From a virus: a DNA stretch of 24,791 nt. The DNA is taken from positions 1 through 24,791 of the IMG/VR virus record IMGVR_UViG_3300025949_000090. One strand, 5' to 3'. The position numbers and the translations under genes were made by a program. Below the pieces are notes generated by a model. It was not told where the DNA came from and searched no databases. It worked only from the letters and a program-made list of their open reading frames with translations. Shown piece by piece: positions 6,714-13,313 of the stretch (the first letter of the stretch is position 1; every line of letters starts with the position of its first letter).

Positions 6714-8098
6714 GCTATGATGATTTCATAGCGCGCAAGTTGTCGATCGTGCCGCCGACCGGATTGCGTGAGGTTGGCGAAATCGCCGGCCCACTTTTCC
6801 CACATCAAGACGTTCTGACGCGCTGGTCATTGAGCCGTGGCCGCGCTGCAATCTTCGCTGATACCGGACTCGGCAAGACACGCATGCAGCTTGCTTGGGC
6901 TGATGCCGTGCATCGTCTGACTGGCCATGATGTCCTGATCCTCGCTCCGCTTGCGGTCGCTGCTCAGACGGTGCGCGAGGGCGCAGAAATGGGCCTATCC
7001 GTCACACACTGCCGAGAGTCGGAAGATGTGCGCGCAGGCGTCAACATCACGAACTATGACCGTATGCATAAGTTAGATTGCGGCCGGTTCGGCGCTGTCG
7101 TGCTGGACGAATCGAGCATCATCAAACATCACACGTCAAAGACCCTCAAGGCGCTATTGGCTGCGTTCCGAGATACGCCATTCAAACTATGCGCGACCGC
7201 TACGCCAGCCCCTAACGATTGGGCCGAGCTTGGCACTCACGCGGAGTTTCTAGGCATCTGCACGCAAGCTGAGATGCTTGCGGAGTATTTCATTCATGAC
7301 GCGGCAAAGACGCAGGACTGGCGACTGAAGGGGCATGCTCGCGACCTGTTCTGGAAATGGATGGCGACCTGGGCAGCAATGGTTCGCAAGCCTTCAGATC
7401 TAGGTTTCGATGATGGCCCGTACGTTCTGCCGCCGCTGGATATTTCAGAACATCACGTCGAGACAACCGCAAAAGCATCCGATGGAATGTTATTCGCGCT
7501 TGAAGCGTCAAGTCTGAGCGAACGGCGTGATGCGCGTCGCGCCAGCCTGGCTGCGCGAGTTGAGGCGTGTGCGGCGATGGCGAATTCGGATAAGCAGCAA
7601 TGGATTGTTTGGTGCGATCTGAACGACGAGGGCGACGCGCTGACCGCCGCAATTGATGGCGCGGTACAGGTTGCCGGCTCGGATGATCCAGAAGTCAAAG
7701 AGCAACGCATGATGGATTTTGCGGCAGGCAAGATTCGCGTGCTCGTTACAAAAAGCAAGATCGCCGGATGGGGCATGAACTGGCAGAACTGCGCACGCAT
7801 TGCATTCGTTGGCGTCACGGATTCGTGGGAATCGTACTACCAAGCCATCCGCAGATGTTGGCGATTTGGGCAGAAGCGTGAAGTGCAAGCGCACATCTTC
7901 GCGAGCGAACTTGAAGGTGCGATTGTCGCCAATCTAAAGCGCAAGGAAGCCGATGCCGCAACGATGGCCGATGCACTGGCCGCTGAAACCGGCGCGGCAA
8001 TAAAGCAATCCGTGCTCGGCTTAGTGCGCGAAACAAACGCATACAAGCCGGCGCGTCGAATCGTGGCACCCAACTGGCTTAGGAGTGAGGCTGCATGA
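6710..8098 (+). CDS. SNF2/superfamily 2 DNA helicase
   Basis: A 462-residue SF2 ATPase from a GTG start overlapping the upstream TGA. Motif I is FADTGLGKTR (Lys56). LILAPLAVAAQTVREG is motif Ia. Motif II is VVLDESSIIKH (Asp133, Glu134), a DES form. Motif III is LCATATPAPND. The second domain has WIVWCDLNDEGDAL (motif IV), VLVTKSKIAGWGMNWQNC (motif V) and YYQAIRRCWRFGQKR (motif VI with the arginine finger). The pattern is that of phage SNF2-type helicases, which translocate on DNA and remodel protein-DNA complexes. The gene overlaps a DNA methyltransferase by four bases, so the pair is probably co-translated. No TAG codon. Confidence 0.88.
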   Translation: MSYDDFIARKLSIVPPTGLREVGEIAGPLFPHQDVLTRWSLSRGRAAIFADTGLGKTRMQLAWADAVHRLTGHDVLILAPLAVAAQTVREGAEMGLSVTHCRESEDVRAGVNITNYDRMHKLDCGRFGAVVLDESSIIKHHTSKTLKALLAAFRDTPFKLCATATPAPNDWAELGTHAEFLGICTQAEMLAEYFIHDAAKTQDWRLKGHARDLFWKWMATWAAMVRKPSDLGFDDGPYVLPPLDISEHHVETTAKASDGMLFALEASSLSERRDARRASLAARVEACAAMANSDKQQWIVWCDLNDEGDALTAAIDGAVQVAGSDDPEVKEQRMMDFAAGKIRVLVTKSKIAGWGMNWQNCARIAFVGVTDSWESYYQAIRRCWRFGQKREVQAHIFASELEGAIVANLKRKEADAATMADALAAETGAAIKQSVLGLVRETNAYKPARRIVAPNWLRSEAA

Positions 8099-8970
8099 AC
8101 TGTCTTGATTCAACGGTGGGCGAAAATTTCGCCCTATATCACGGCGATTGCGTCGAGGTCTTGCGTGGCTTGCCGGCTTCAAGCGTTGACTATTCGATCT
8201 TCTCACCGCCGTTTGCAAGTCTATATACCTATTCTAATAGTCCGCGCGACATGGGCAATGTGCGCAATGACGCGGAGTTTTTTGAACACTTCGCACATTT
8301 GATCGTCGAGCTTCGTCGCATAATGAAGCCGGGACGCAATGTCTCGTTTCACTGCATGTTGATGCCGACCAGCAAGGAGCGTGACGGCTATATCGGTCTG
8401 AAAGACTTTCGCGGTGATCTGATCCGCGCATTCCAAGCGCAGGGATTCATCTACGCGAGCGAGGTCTGTATCTGGAAAGACCCGGTAACGGCTATGCAGC
8501 GCACTAAGGCGCTCGGATTGCTGCACAAGACCGTGCGCGGAAATGCGGCCATGTCACGGCAGGGCATCCCTGACTATTTGGTAACGATGCGCGCACCAGG
8601 AGATCAAGTTGACCGCGTGACGCACGGCGAGGATTACCCGGTAGACAAATGGCAGAAGGTGGCCTCCCCAGTCTGGACGGATATTGACCCCTCGGACACG
8701 TTGCAATATCGCAGCGCACGCGAGCACGACGACGAGCGCCATATCTGCCCGCTACAGCTTGAGGTAGTACGGCGCGGAATCGACCTGTGGACGAATCCGG
8801 GTGATGTGGTGCTGTCTCCCTTCGCTGGCATCGGCTCGGAGCTTTACGTCGCGCTGCAAATGGGCCGCAAGGCTGTAGGCGCAGAACTGAAAGCGAGCTA
8901 CTACCGACAAGCCGCGCTGAACCTGGCTGCGGCAAATAACCAATCCGACATGTTCGGAGCCGCCGCATGA
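8095..8970 (+). CDS. Site-specific DNA methyltransferase (beta class, N4-C or N6-A)
   Basis: A 291-residue enzyme in the order of the beta class. The catalytic motif IV comes first, FSPPF (Ser37-Phe40). The target-recognition region is in the middle (KTVRGNAAMSRQGIPDYLVT, DYPVDKWQKVASPVW). The SAM-binding motif I, VLSPFAGIGSELYVAL, lies near residue 243, followed by GRKAVGAELKASYYRQA. SPPF is closest to the SPPY form of N4-cytosine enzymes, but N6-adenine is not excluded. It probably marks phage DNA against host restriction. It is coupled (ATGA) to the SNF2 helicase. Confidence 0.9.
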   Translation: MNCLDSTVGENFALYHGDCVEVLRGLPASSVDYSIFSPPFASLYTYSNSPRDMGNVRNDAEFFEHFAHLIVELRRIMKPGRNVSFHCMLMPTSKERDGYIGLKDFRGDLIRAFQAQGFIYASEVCIWKDPVTAMQRTKALGLLHKTVRGNAAMSRQGIPDYLVTMRAPGDQVDRVTHGEDYPVDKWQKVASPVWTDIDPSDTLQYRSAREHDDERHICPLQLEVVRRGIDLWTNPGDVVLSPFAGIGSELYVALQMGRKAVGAELKASYYRQAALNLAAANNQSDMFGAAA

Positions 8971-9152
8971 CCGACTTTGACACTATCGAGCGCGCAGCCA
9001 AGAAGCTATGCGAGCAACGCCACGGCGCAGGATCGTGGAATACGAAGCATCGCAAGCGCGCGGCATATCGGCGCATGGCGGATCGCATGCTATCGCTGGC
9101 GACGGCAGATGCGTTCATGGCGATCTTTGGACTAAAGCGGGTGAAGAAATGA
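8967..9152 (+). CDS. Small basic hypothetical protein
   Basis: A 61-residue Lys/Arg-rich protein, MTDFDTIERAAKKLCEQRHG, with an aromatic-basic stretch (WNTKHRKRAAYRRMADRML) that could contact nucleic acid. It is coupled by ATGA to the methyltransferase upstream and to the HNH gene downstream. No family recognised. Confidence 0.55.
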   Translation: MTDFDTIERAAKKLCEQRHGAGSWNTKHRKRAAYRRMADRMLSLATADAFMAIFGLKRVKK

Positions 9153-9493
9153 GAACCAAAAACGCCGCCGCAATAACTCAGATCGAAAGCGATTATATGG
9201 GTCTGGTGAAGGCGCTCCCGTGCTCCGTATGTGACGCCAAAGCACCGAGCGAAGCGCATCACCAGCGCCAAGGCCACCACTTCACCGCGATTGCGCTCTG
9301 CCATGAATGCCACAAGGGCGCGGGCGGCTGGCACGGTGACAAAACGCGCTGGCGCATATACGGCATTGATGCAGAAACCGCCGCCAACAAGACCATAGGG
9401 CGCCTCGCTGGTCAGAACATGGACAACGCACGGCGGCGGCATTCGCAGCGCAGCACGCGCACGCCAAGCAAAGTATTGGCGAGGTCGGCATGA
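9149..9493 (+). CDS. Ref-like HNH nuclease
   Basis: A 114-residue protein resembling the phage P1 Ref (recombination enhancement) HNH group: CSVCDAKAPSEAHHQRQGHH gives a zinc-binding Cys pair and the His-His core, IALCHECHKGAGGWHGDK the second Cys/His set, then WRIYGIDAETAANKTIGRL. In P1, Ref is a RecA-dependent nuclease that stimulates recombination. The neighbours NinB and a resolvase-like nuclease fit a recombination module. The start at 9149 is set by the ATGA overlap. Confidence 0.75.
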   Translation: MRTKNAAAITQIESDYMGLVKALPCSVCDAKAPSEAHHQRQGHHFTAIALCHECHKGAGGWHGDKTRWRIYGIDAETAANKTIGRLAGQNMDNARRRHSQRSTRTPSKVLARSA

Positions 9494-9900
9494 ATGCTCA
9501 AGCAAACGCGCAGATAGAGCCGTGGCGAGAGCTGCGCAGCAAGGATCAGAACGACCTACTGCAACCGATATGCCGAGATCTGTCCCGCTGTCTCACATGG
9601 TACGGGTTCAAGCTATCGCAGGATGACTGGCGCCACTTCCTCAGCGGCACCGTGAAGGGCTTTCGCATGCTTCCCGGAATCAACCGAGGGAAGGGTGCGC
9701 CCGGCTTCGTGATGCTTGGCGGCAGCTCGCGTGACTTGCTGAAAGCCGAATGCACAGAGGCAATCGAGCTTGCTTTCGCGCTAGGCGATGCGCCGTGGGA
9801 ATACGAGCCAACGCAAACCAAACCCGTCCATTGGTGCGATGTCGTGATGATCGCCCGTGGATTCAATCCATCTGATTTCGAGGTGAGCAATGGGAACTGA
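9490..9900 (+). CDS. ninB: NinB-like recombination protein
   Basis: A 136-residue protein with features of lambda NinB/Orf: KLSQDDWRHFLSGTVKGFRM, LPGINRGKGAPGFVMLGGSS and LKAECTEAIELAFALGDAPW. NinB binds single-stranded DNA and can replace RecFOR in loading recombinase. It lies in a cluster with Ref-like HNH and resolvase-like genes, as in the lambda nin region. It begins at the ATG overlapping the HNH stop and overlaps the next gene by 11 bases. Confidence 0.82.
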   Translation: MNAQANAQIEPWRELRSKDQNDLLQPICRDLSRCLTWYGFKLSQDDWRHFLSGTVKGFRMLPGINRGKGAPGFVMLGGSSRDLLKAECTEAIELAFALGDAPWEYEPTQTKPVHWCDVVMIARGFNPSDFEVSNGN

Positions 9901-10144
9901 GCAACGCAAGCGGAAATACACGTATCGCGCCGAGGTGCTGGCAAAGATCGACGAGCGCAGAAAGATGCGCGGAATGGCGGCATCGCAACGACAACGGCGA
10001 TCAAGAACAGAGCGCATGCCCGAGGAAACAGCTCAGGAGTACATCGAGCACTACGAGCGCCACGGCATCGAGCACTTCAAGCCGGAGCATTGTCCGGCGA
10101 AATTCCGCGCTGCGGTTGTGGCGCATTTTGGGAGGGCGGCATGA
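9890..10144 (+). CDS. Basic hypothetical protein
   Basis: An 84-residue, highly charged protein. The N-terminal half is Arg/Lys-rich (EQRKRKYTYRAEVLAKIDER); the C-terminal half is helical (EYIEHYERHGIEHFKPEHCP). Nucleic-acid binding is plausible from charge only. It sits between NinB and the zinc-ribbon gene. Confidence 0.55.
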   Translation: MGTEQRKRKYTYRAEVLAKIDERRKMRGMAASQRQRRSRTERMPEETAQEYIEHYERHGIEHFKPEHCPAKFRAAVVAHFGRAA

Positions 10145-10524
10145 GTACGAAAGAACTGTTGTCGTGCCCGTTTTGTGGCGGCCCAGCAACATTGGCTTTG
10201 ACATCCGATAGCTCGCTCTGTGAATGTTATCGATGCGAAGTTGGCTATACGGTTTTCGGAACAGACTTTACTGACCAACGGAGGGCGATGGATTTGTGGA
10301 ATCATCGCGCTCGGACAGCACAGCCGTGGCATCCAATTGAGACAGCGCTGAATGGCGAGGCCTTAGTTTGGGTTCCGAATTGGGGACATTTAGTAGCCGA
10401 GTTCGCTGACGGGATTTGGCGCGATGATGAAGGCAACACCTTGAGCGATGAAGTCAATCGAGGAATGCCGACGCATTGGATGCCCCTCCCAATCGCACCA
10501 GCATCAAGCGGAGAAGCCAAATGA
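10141..10524 (+). CDS. Lar-like zinc ribbon / DUF551 protein
   Basis: A 127-residue protein of two parts. Residues 7-58 form a zinc ribbon of the Lar (restriction alleviation) type: LLSCPFCGGPATL, then CECYRCEVGY and AMDLWNHRA. Residues 63-122 match DUF551: WHPIETALNGEALVWVPNWG, then an acidic stretch and THWMPLPIAP. Lar of the Rac prophage eases host restriction, but whether this fusion does is unknown. GGAGGG lies upstream of the ATG at 10141, and the start overlaps the previous TGA. Confidence 0.75.
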   Translation: MSTKELLSCPFCGGPATLALTSDSSLCECYRCEVGYTVFGTDFTDQRRAMDLWNHRARTAQPWHPIETALNGEALVWVPNWGHLVAEFADGIWRDDEGNTLSDEVNRGMPTHWMPLPIAPASSGEAK

Positions 10525-10841
10525 CAAAGACCCCAGCCACCCAACTAACCCTTCGCGAGATGCGCAAGCGCGGCTATACGGCGTTCGTCGTGGAACGTTG
10601 GGATGGCTTCACGAGGCAGCGGCGCGATCTGTTCGGCTTCCTTGACGTACTTTGCCTAGGTGACGGCGAAATCATCGGTGTCTAGACCACAAGCCGATCG
10701 AACATGTCATCGCGCATCAAGAAGATTTCGGAGCACGAGAACGTGGCGGCGGTGAGGAAGGCGGGGATAAGAATCCTCGTTTAGGGGTGGGACAAAGGCC
10801 CGAATGGGCGATATCGCTTGAAGGAAGAGGATATTTCATGA
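10521..10841 (+). CDS. PD-(D/E)XK resolvase-like nuclease, two TAG read as Gln
   Basis: A 106-residue protein when TAG is sense; a standard code would truncate it after 54 residues. It matches a small phage nuclease family (Holliday-junction-resolvase-like fold): RDLFGFLDVLCLGDGEIIGV supplies the catalytic Asp, followed by the GVQTTS motif whose Gln is TAG codon 55 (10683-10685). Then come SNMSSRIKKISEHENVAAV, RKAGIRILV, TAG codon 88 (10782-10784) and GWDKGPNGRYRL. The frame ends at TGA 10839-10841, exactly overlapping the next ATG, as other genes here do. The motif after the TAG proves readthrough is meaningful. It probably processes branched phage DNA. Confidence 0.85.
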
Positions 10842-11191
10842 GCTATTGCCGTTGGTCGAGTGACGATTTTCAGTGCGACGTTTACGTCTATGAGGATTGC
10901 CGGGGCGGCTTTACGACTCACGTTGCCGGCGTCCGCTACGTTTTCGCCGAACCATTGCCAGCGCCAGTTGGCTACCGCACGGATTGTGACGGCTGGTGGG
11001 CGCGCGATAGGCGCGTTTCCGAAATGGTAAAGGATGCCGAGCGGCAGCATATCGGCCTCCCGCACGACGGCGAAACGTTCAACGATGCCACGGCTGCACT
11101 TTGCGCCGACCGTCTCGAATCGCTGCGCAGCGCAGGCTACAACGTGCCGCAATACGCCATTGACGCGCTGCGCAAGGAAGCCGAAGCATGA
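10838..11191 (+). CDS. Hypothetical protein
   Basis: A 117-residue protein starting MSYCRWSSDDFQCDVYVYED, with a beta-rich N-terminal half (GGFTTHVAGVRYVFAEPLPA) and a helical C-terminal part (ATAALCADRLESLRSAGYNV). This type is common next to NinB/resolvase modules, but I know no function. The ATG at 10838 overlaps the recoded upstream stop. An in-frame upstream ATG at 10787 would overlap the resolvase gene and is rejected. Confidence 0.65.
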   Translation: MSYCRWSSDDFQCDVYVYEDCRGGFTTHVAGVRYVFAEPLPAPVGYRTDCDGWWARDRRVSEMVKDAERQHIGLPHDGETFNDATAALCADRLESLRSAGYNVPQYAIDALRKEAEA

Positions 11192-11460
11192 TCTTCCTGC
11201 AAGACGGCCTGATCGAGTTTTTCATATCGCAGGGGGCGAGCAAGGCGCTTGCCGAGGACTTGGCGACGGAATTGGCCGACAAGCTTGCGCGGGCGATTGA
11301 GCGAGAGCGGCGTGAGCAGGATATCGCCGATTTGTTCGCCCGCACGAAACTTAGTTGTGCCGGCATCGCGCAACGAGTCCGCTGCCACAAATCCACCGTT
11401 AGCCGAGTAATCCGCAAAAGTGTTGCATAGAGTGAAATCTTGCAACGCCGTTCGCGATAA
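11188..11460 (+). CDS. HTH regulator, possibly Mor-like, with a TAG near the C-terminus
   Basis: A small protein with a helical N-terminus (IFLQDGLIEFFISQGASKAL, ATELADKLARAIERER) and a clear helix-turn-helix at the C-terminus: CAGIAQRVRCHKSTVSRVIR. The layout, a dimerisation part then HTH, recalls the Mor/C family of Mu middle/late activators, though the similarity is weak. TAG at 11428-11430 (codon 81) ends an 80-residue form. If read as Gln, ten residues follow (Q,S,E,I,L,Q,R,R,S,R) to a TAA at 11460. Its place between TAG-free and TAG-bearing regions makes it a candidate late-gene regulator. Confidence 0.65.
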
Positions 11461-11469
11461 CCTGAAATT

Positions 11470-11655
11470 ATGGACAAACGTAAAAGTGGAAAGTAGATCG
11501 GGATGCGCGGCGACGTCTTGCCAGACGGAATTTGCCACGATCCTGATTGGATGGGCGGGTACGACGAGGCGCAGGAACTGAATTTCGGTGAGGCGCCGCG
11601 CGGTATTCGACTTGAGCGAGAGAAATTCGAGGCGCTAGTGGTTCACGGCGACTAA
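11470..11655 (+). CDS. Small hypothetical protein, visible with TAG as Gln
   Basis: Sixty-one codons from ATG 11470 to TAA 11655 with one TAG at codon 9 (11494-11496). The protein reads MDKRKSGKQIGMRGDVLPDG, then ICHDPDWMGGYDEAQELNFG and ends FEALVVHGD. An in-frame ATG at codon 12 (11503) would give a 50-residue form without TAG, with GGAAAG/CGGG upstream, so the exact start is open. No family recognised. Confidence 0.5.
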
Positions 11656-11923
11656 CAATTTTTGCGGGTACGGCGTACGGAGTCCCGGCGTAATTGGGAC
11701 GGAATCTGGGCTAGAACTGGCCCGCATCGAACATCGGCGGCAGCAGAACATAACGACCAGCAGGTAGCTCCACTGGTAGGCTCGGGAGACTGGCGCAAAG
11801 CTAGACGTAAGCCTGAAACCCGTTGCTGTAAAGGCTCGCGCGGGCCGTCCCGCCGATACATATACGAAAGTCGGGTATTCGCAACATATCGCTGAAACAG
11901 GTATCGAAAACGGCGAAAGTTGA
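11588..11923 (+). CDS. Possible protein gene containing three TAG codons
   Basis: A frame open except for TAG at 11636, 11765 and 11777 runs to TGA at 11921-11923. Translation after the first TAG includes ESGLELARIEHRRQQNITTS, RQLHWQARETGAKLDVSLKP and GRPADTYTKVGYSQHIAETG, which reads like protein rather than random sequence; the last part recalls ParB-like/HTH regions (GRP...IAETGI). The start is unclear: GTG 11588 or TTG 11612. It overlaps the preceding gene by up to 68 bases. It could instead be a decayed gene or a structured RNA (TGCGGG at 11663 pairs with CCCGCA at 11721). Confidence 0.4.
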
Positions 11924-11965
11924 GCATGCCAGACTTTGAGATTGTCGGATGCAAGCCCGACTGAT

Positions 11966-11990
11966 TCAGGTAACGTCGCGACGGACCTGA
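11966..11990. other. Strong hairpin upstream of the tmRNA
   Basis: TCAGGT (11966-11971) pairs with ACCTGA (11985-11990), and an inner CGTC/GACG stem fits inside. No T-run follows, so it is not a clear intrinsic terminator. It lies just before the tmRNA acceptor piece and may be a 5' processing or leader element. Confidence 0.45.
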
Positions 11991-12175
11991 TGACAAATCA
12001 AGAAAGCGTGTCGCACAAAATTTGAATCGCGCAACGCAAGAGTGCGCAAACCCTCCCCCGGTAGGGCGCGGACAACCGGGATAAATTCAGGGTTGTCGTC
12101 GTTGGCAACTGAATAGCAGGGATGAAGGTGTGGCTAGGCATTTCGGACGGCGGTTCAAGTCCGCCCATCTCCACC

Positions 12176-12296
12176 AAATGCAACTTTGAAACGATGGCAC
12201 CAACCATCTAGTCGCGAGTTGAGAAAGCCGCTGAGGCGCTGGTAACGCCCTGGTTGCGAGTAAGGCCAGAAATGGTCCGGCGATGAAGTTGCATTT
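12176..12296 (+). repeat. Intervening segment of the permuted tmRNA, bounded by 11-base inverted repeats
   Basis: AAATGCAACTT (12176-12186) is the exact reverse complement of AAGTTGCATTT (12286-12296). The repeats extend the acceptor stem of the precursor beyond CCA and G1. This forms a long hairpin that holds the two future ends together before the segment is removed. The interior has no gene. Confidence 0.85.
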
Positions 12297-12382
12297 GATG
12301 GGGATGTCAGGCTTCGACGGGGTGCGGTAGTTGCATTGGACCTGACGAGAGGCGACCGACGTAATCGGCGCAAAACGTAAAT

Positions 12383-12424
12383 GCGAACGATGATTCGTAC
12401 ATGCCGATGGCTCAAGCAGCCTAA
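12383..12424 (+). other. tmRNA tag reading frame: ANDDSYMPMAQAA-stop
   Basis: After an A-rich run (AAAACGTAAAT) the frame GCG AAC GAT GAT opens and ends with TAA at 12422-12424. The start AND is the common tag start in many bacteria; the end AQAA differs from the usual LAA or VAA. The stop is TAA, so the amber-suppressing tRNA of this phage would not extend the tag. The resume codon is inferred by analogy. Confidence 0.8.
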
Positions 12425-12434
12425 GCAAGCTCCC

Positions 12435-12540
12435 GCCGCCGGGGTTTAACCAAGGCGGCACTAATTTGCGGAATGCGGGCGCCAACCCGCGACTTATGCG
12501 TTGTTCCAGAGGCCCTTCGCTTCGGCGAAGCTTGGTTAAA
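12435..12540 (+). other. Structured 3' region of the tmRNA coding piece
   Basis: Several stems follow the tag stop: GCCGCC/GGCGGC (12435-12440/12454-12459), GCGGG/CCCGC (around 12475-12490) and CTTCGC-TTCG-GCGAAG (12515-12530), an extra-stable UUCG hairpin. TTTAACCAAG (12445-12454) is also complementary to CTTGGTTAAA (12531-12540), an alternative longer pairing. These may be tmRNA domains, precursor processing signals or a terminator without a U-tract. Confidence 0.55.
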
Positions 12541-12625
12541 GACCAGAAGCATAGTTCAAGTCTACGTAAGCCAGAGATCAGCACTGGCCCGTAAACAAAT
12601 TCAACCTTTCGCGGAGACGGCGAAG

Positions 12626-12838
12626 ATGGGCAAATACTTTCTGTTGGGCGTTGTTCTGCTTGCGTTGAACTTTGCTGGCGTCGTCAGCATTCCCTGGGTA
12701 TGGGCGTTCGCGCCGTTCTGGATTCCTGCGGCGGCGATCGCTTTCGTATTTGGCGTATTCGTAGTCGCATGCACTGCATTCGCCACACTTGGGCCGATGC
12801 TGGCTGAAAAGATAGCAGAGGTGCGCGAAGCAGAATGA
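12626..12838 (+). CDS. Small membrane protein
   Basis: A 70-residue protein with two predicted membrane segments: YFLLGVVLLALNFAGVVSI and the stretch FWIPAAAIAFVFGVFVVACT, separated by a Trp-rich turn, with a charged C-terminus (EKIAEVREAE). GGAG nine bases before the ATG is a good ribosome site. It is the first gene after the tmRNA; a role in the host inner membrane is likely but unspecified. Confidence 0.65.
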   Translation: MGKYFLLGVVLLALNFAGVVSIPWVWAFAPFWIPAAAIAFVFGVFVVACTAFATLGPMLAEKIAEVREAE

Positions 12839-13218
12839 GCATTTTTGGTCAGGACGACTCTGAGCGCGGCCAGTTTCCCATGTGGGATGGCCTAATTGCG
12901 TACTTCCCCTCAGCTCTTGCCGGCGTCGCCCGCGTGTCGTTGCTTGGCAATGCCAAGCATAACGCAGGCGAACCGCTGCATCATGCTCGCGGCAAGTCCA
13001 CGGACCATCGCAACAAGATCATTCGCCACTTGATCGACGGCGACTACGACGAGGCCGCATGGCGCTGTCTCGCGTTGTCGCAGGAAGAATACGAACGCCG
13101 AGGCGCGCCGATTGCGCCAGGTGCGCGGATCGAGTCGGAAACTGGACTGCCGGTCGGATCTGCCGACGAACTGGCAGATGCGCTGCGGCATCCGCTGAGC
13201 GTGGCGGGCGAGGAATAA
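12835..13218 (+). CDS. DUF5664 / dATP-dGTP diphosphohydrolase-like protein
   Basis: A 127-residue protein with the pattern of the phage family named for N-terminal domains of dATP/dGTP diphosphohydrolases (DUF5664): FPMWDGLIAYFPSALAGVAR, LLGNAKHNAG and the conserved STDHRNKIIRHLIDGDYDE. This family is thought to act in nucleotide pools by hydrolysing dNTPs, but the activity of this member is inferred from family naming only. It starts by ATGA overlap with the membrane-protein gene. Confidence 0.72.
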   Translation: MSIFGQDDSERGQFPMWDGLIAYFPSALAGVARVSLLGNAKHNAGEPLHHARGKSTDHRNKIIRHLIDGDYDEAAWRCLALSQEEYERRGAPIAPGARIESETGLPVGSADELADALRHPLSVAGEE

Positions 13219-13313
13219 TGCTTCTGTTCTGCGCCTTCGTGTTGTGTCTATGCGATGAGCCAGGATGGGCAGCATTCTTCATTGCGATGAACTACCTCTT
13301 CTCGGATGACTGA
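13218..13313 (+). CDS. Very small membrane peptide
   Basis: Thirty-one codons fit exactly between TAATG at 13216-13220 and TGATG at 13311-13315, giving a hydrophobic peptide starting MLLFCAFVLCLCDEPGWAAF. The precise coupling on both sides is the main support. Function unknown. Confidence 0.45.
   Translation: MLLFCAFVLCLCDEPGWAAFFIAMNYLFSDD

Larger units (their letters stand above)
12000..12540 (+). ncRNA. ssrA: Circularly permuted (two-piece) transfer-messenger RNA
   Basis: The pieces of a tmRNA are present in permuted order. The acceptor piece, upstream, ends at 12176 with ATTTCGGACGGCGG, the T-arm GGCGG-TTCAAGT-CCGCC, then CATCTCC, A73 and CCA. The coding piece, downstream, begins at G12300 with GGGGATG followed by TCAGGCTTCGACGGGG, the tmRNA 5' signature. 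GGGGATG pairs fully with CATCTCC, with G3:U70, the alanine identity pair. AGTTGC (12329-12334) pairs with GCAACT (12105-12110), as expected for helix P2. GACAACC/GGTTGTC (12071-12077/12091-12097) fits a pseudoknot stem. The tag frame is 12383-12424. Exact 5' and 3' processing ends are not determinable here. tmRNA rescues stalled ribosomes and tags their products. Confidence 0.9.

Noticed and set aside
8504-9505. Minus-strand frame of 333 codons
   Set aside because: Antisense to the methyltransferase and HNH genes; composition is Arg/Ser/Ala-rich without domain features.
12515-12530. Rho-independent terminator after the tmRNA
   Set aside because: The UUCG hairpin is strong but is followed by CTTGGTTAAA, not a T-run; it fits a structured RNA domain as well.
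12087-12584. Minus-strand frame of 165 codons
   Set aside because: It covers the tmRNA antisense. Base pairing and conserved tmRNA motifs explain the sequence.
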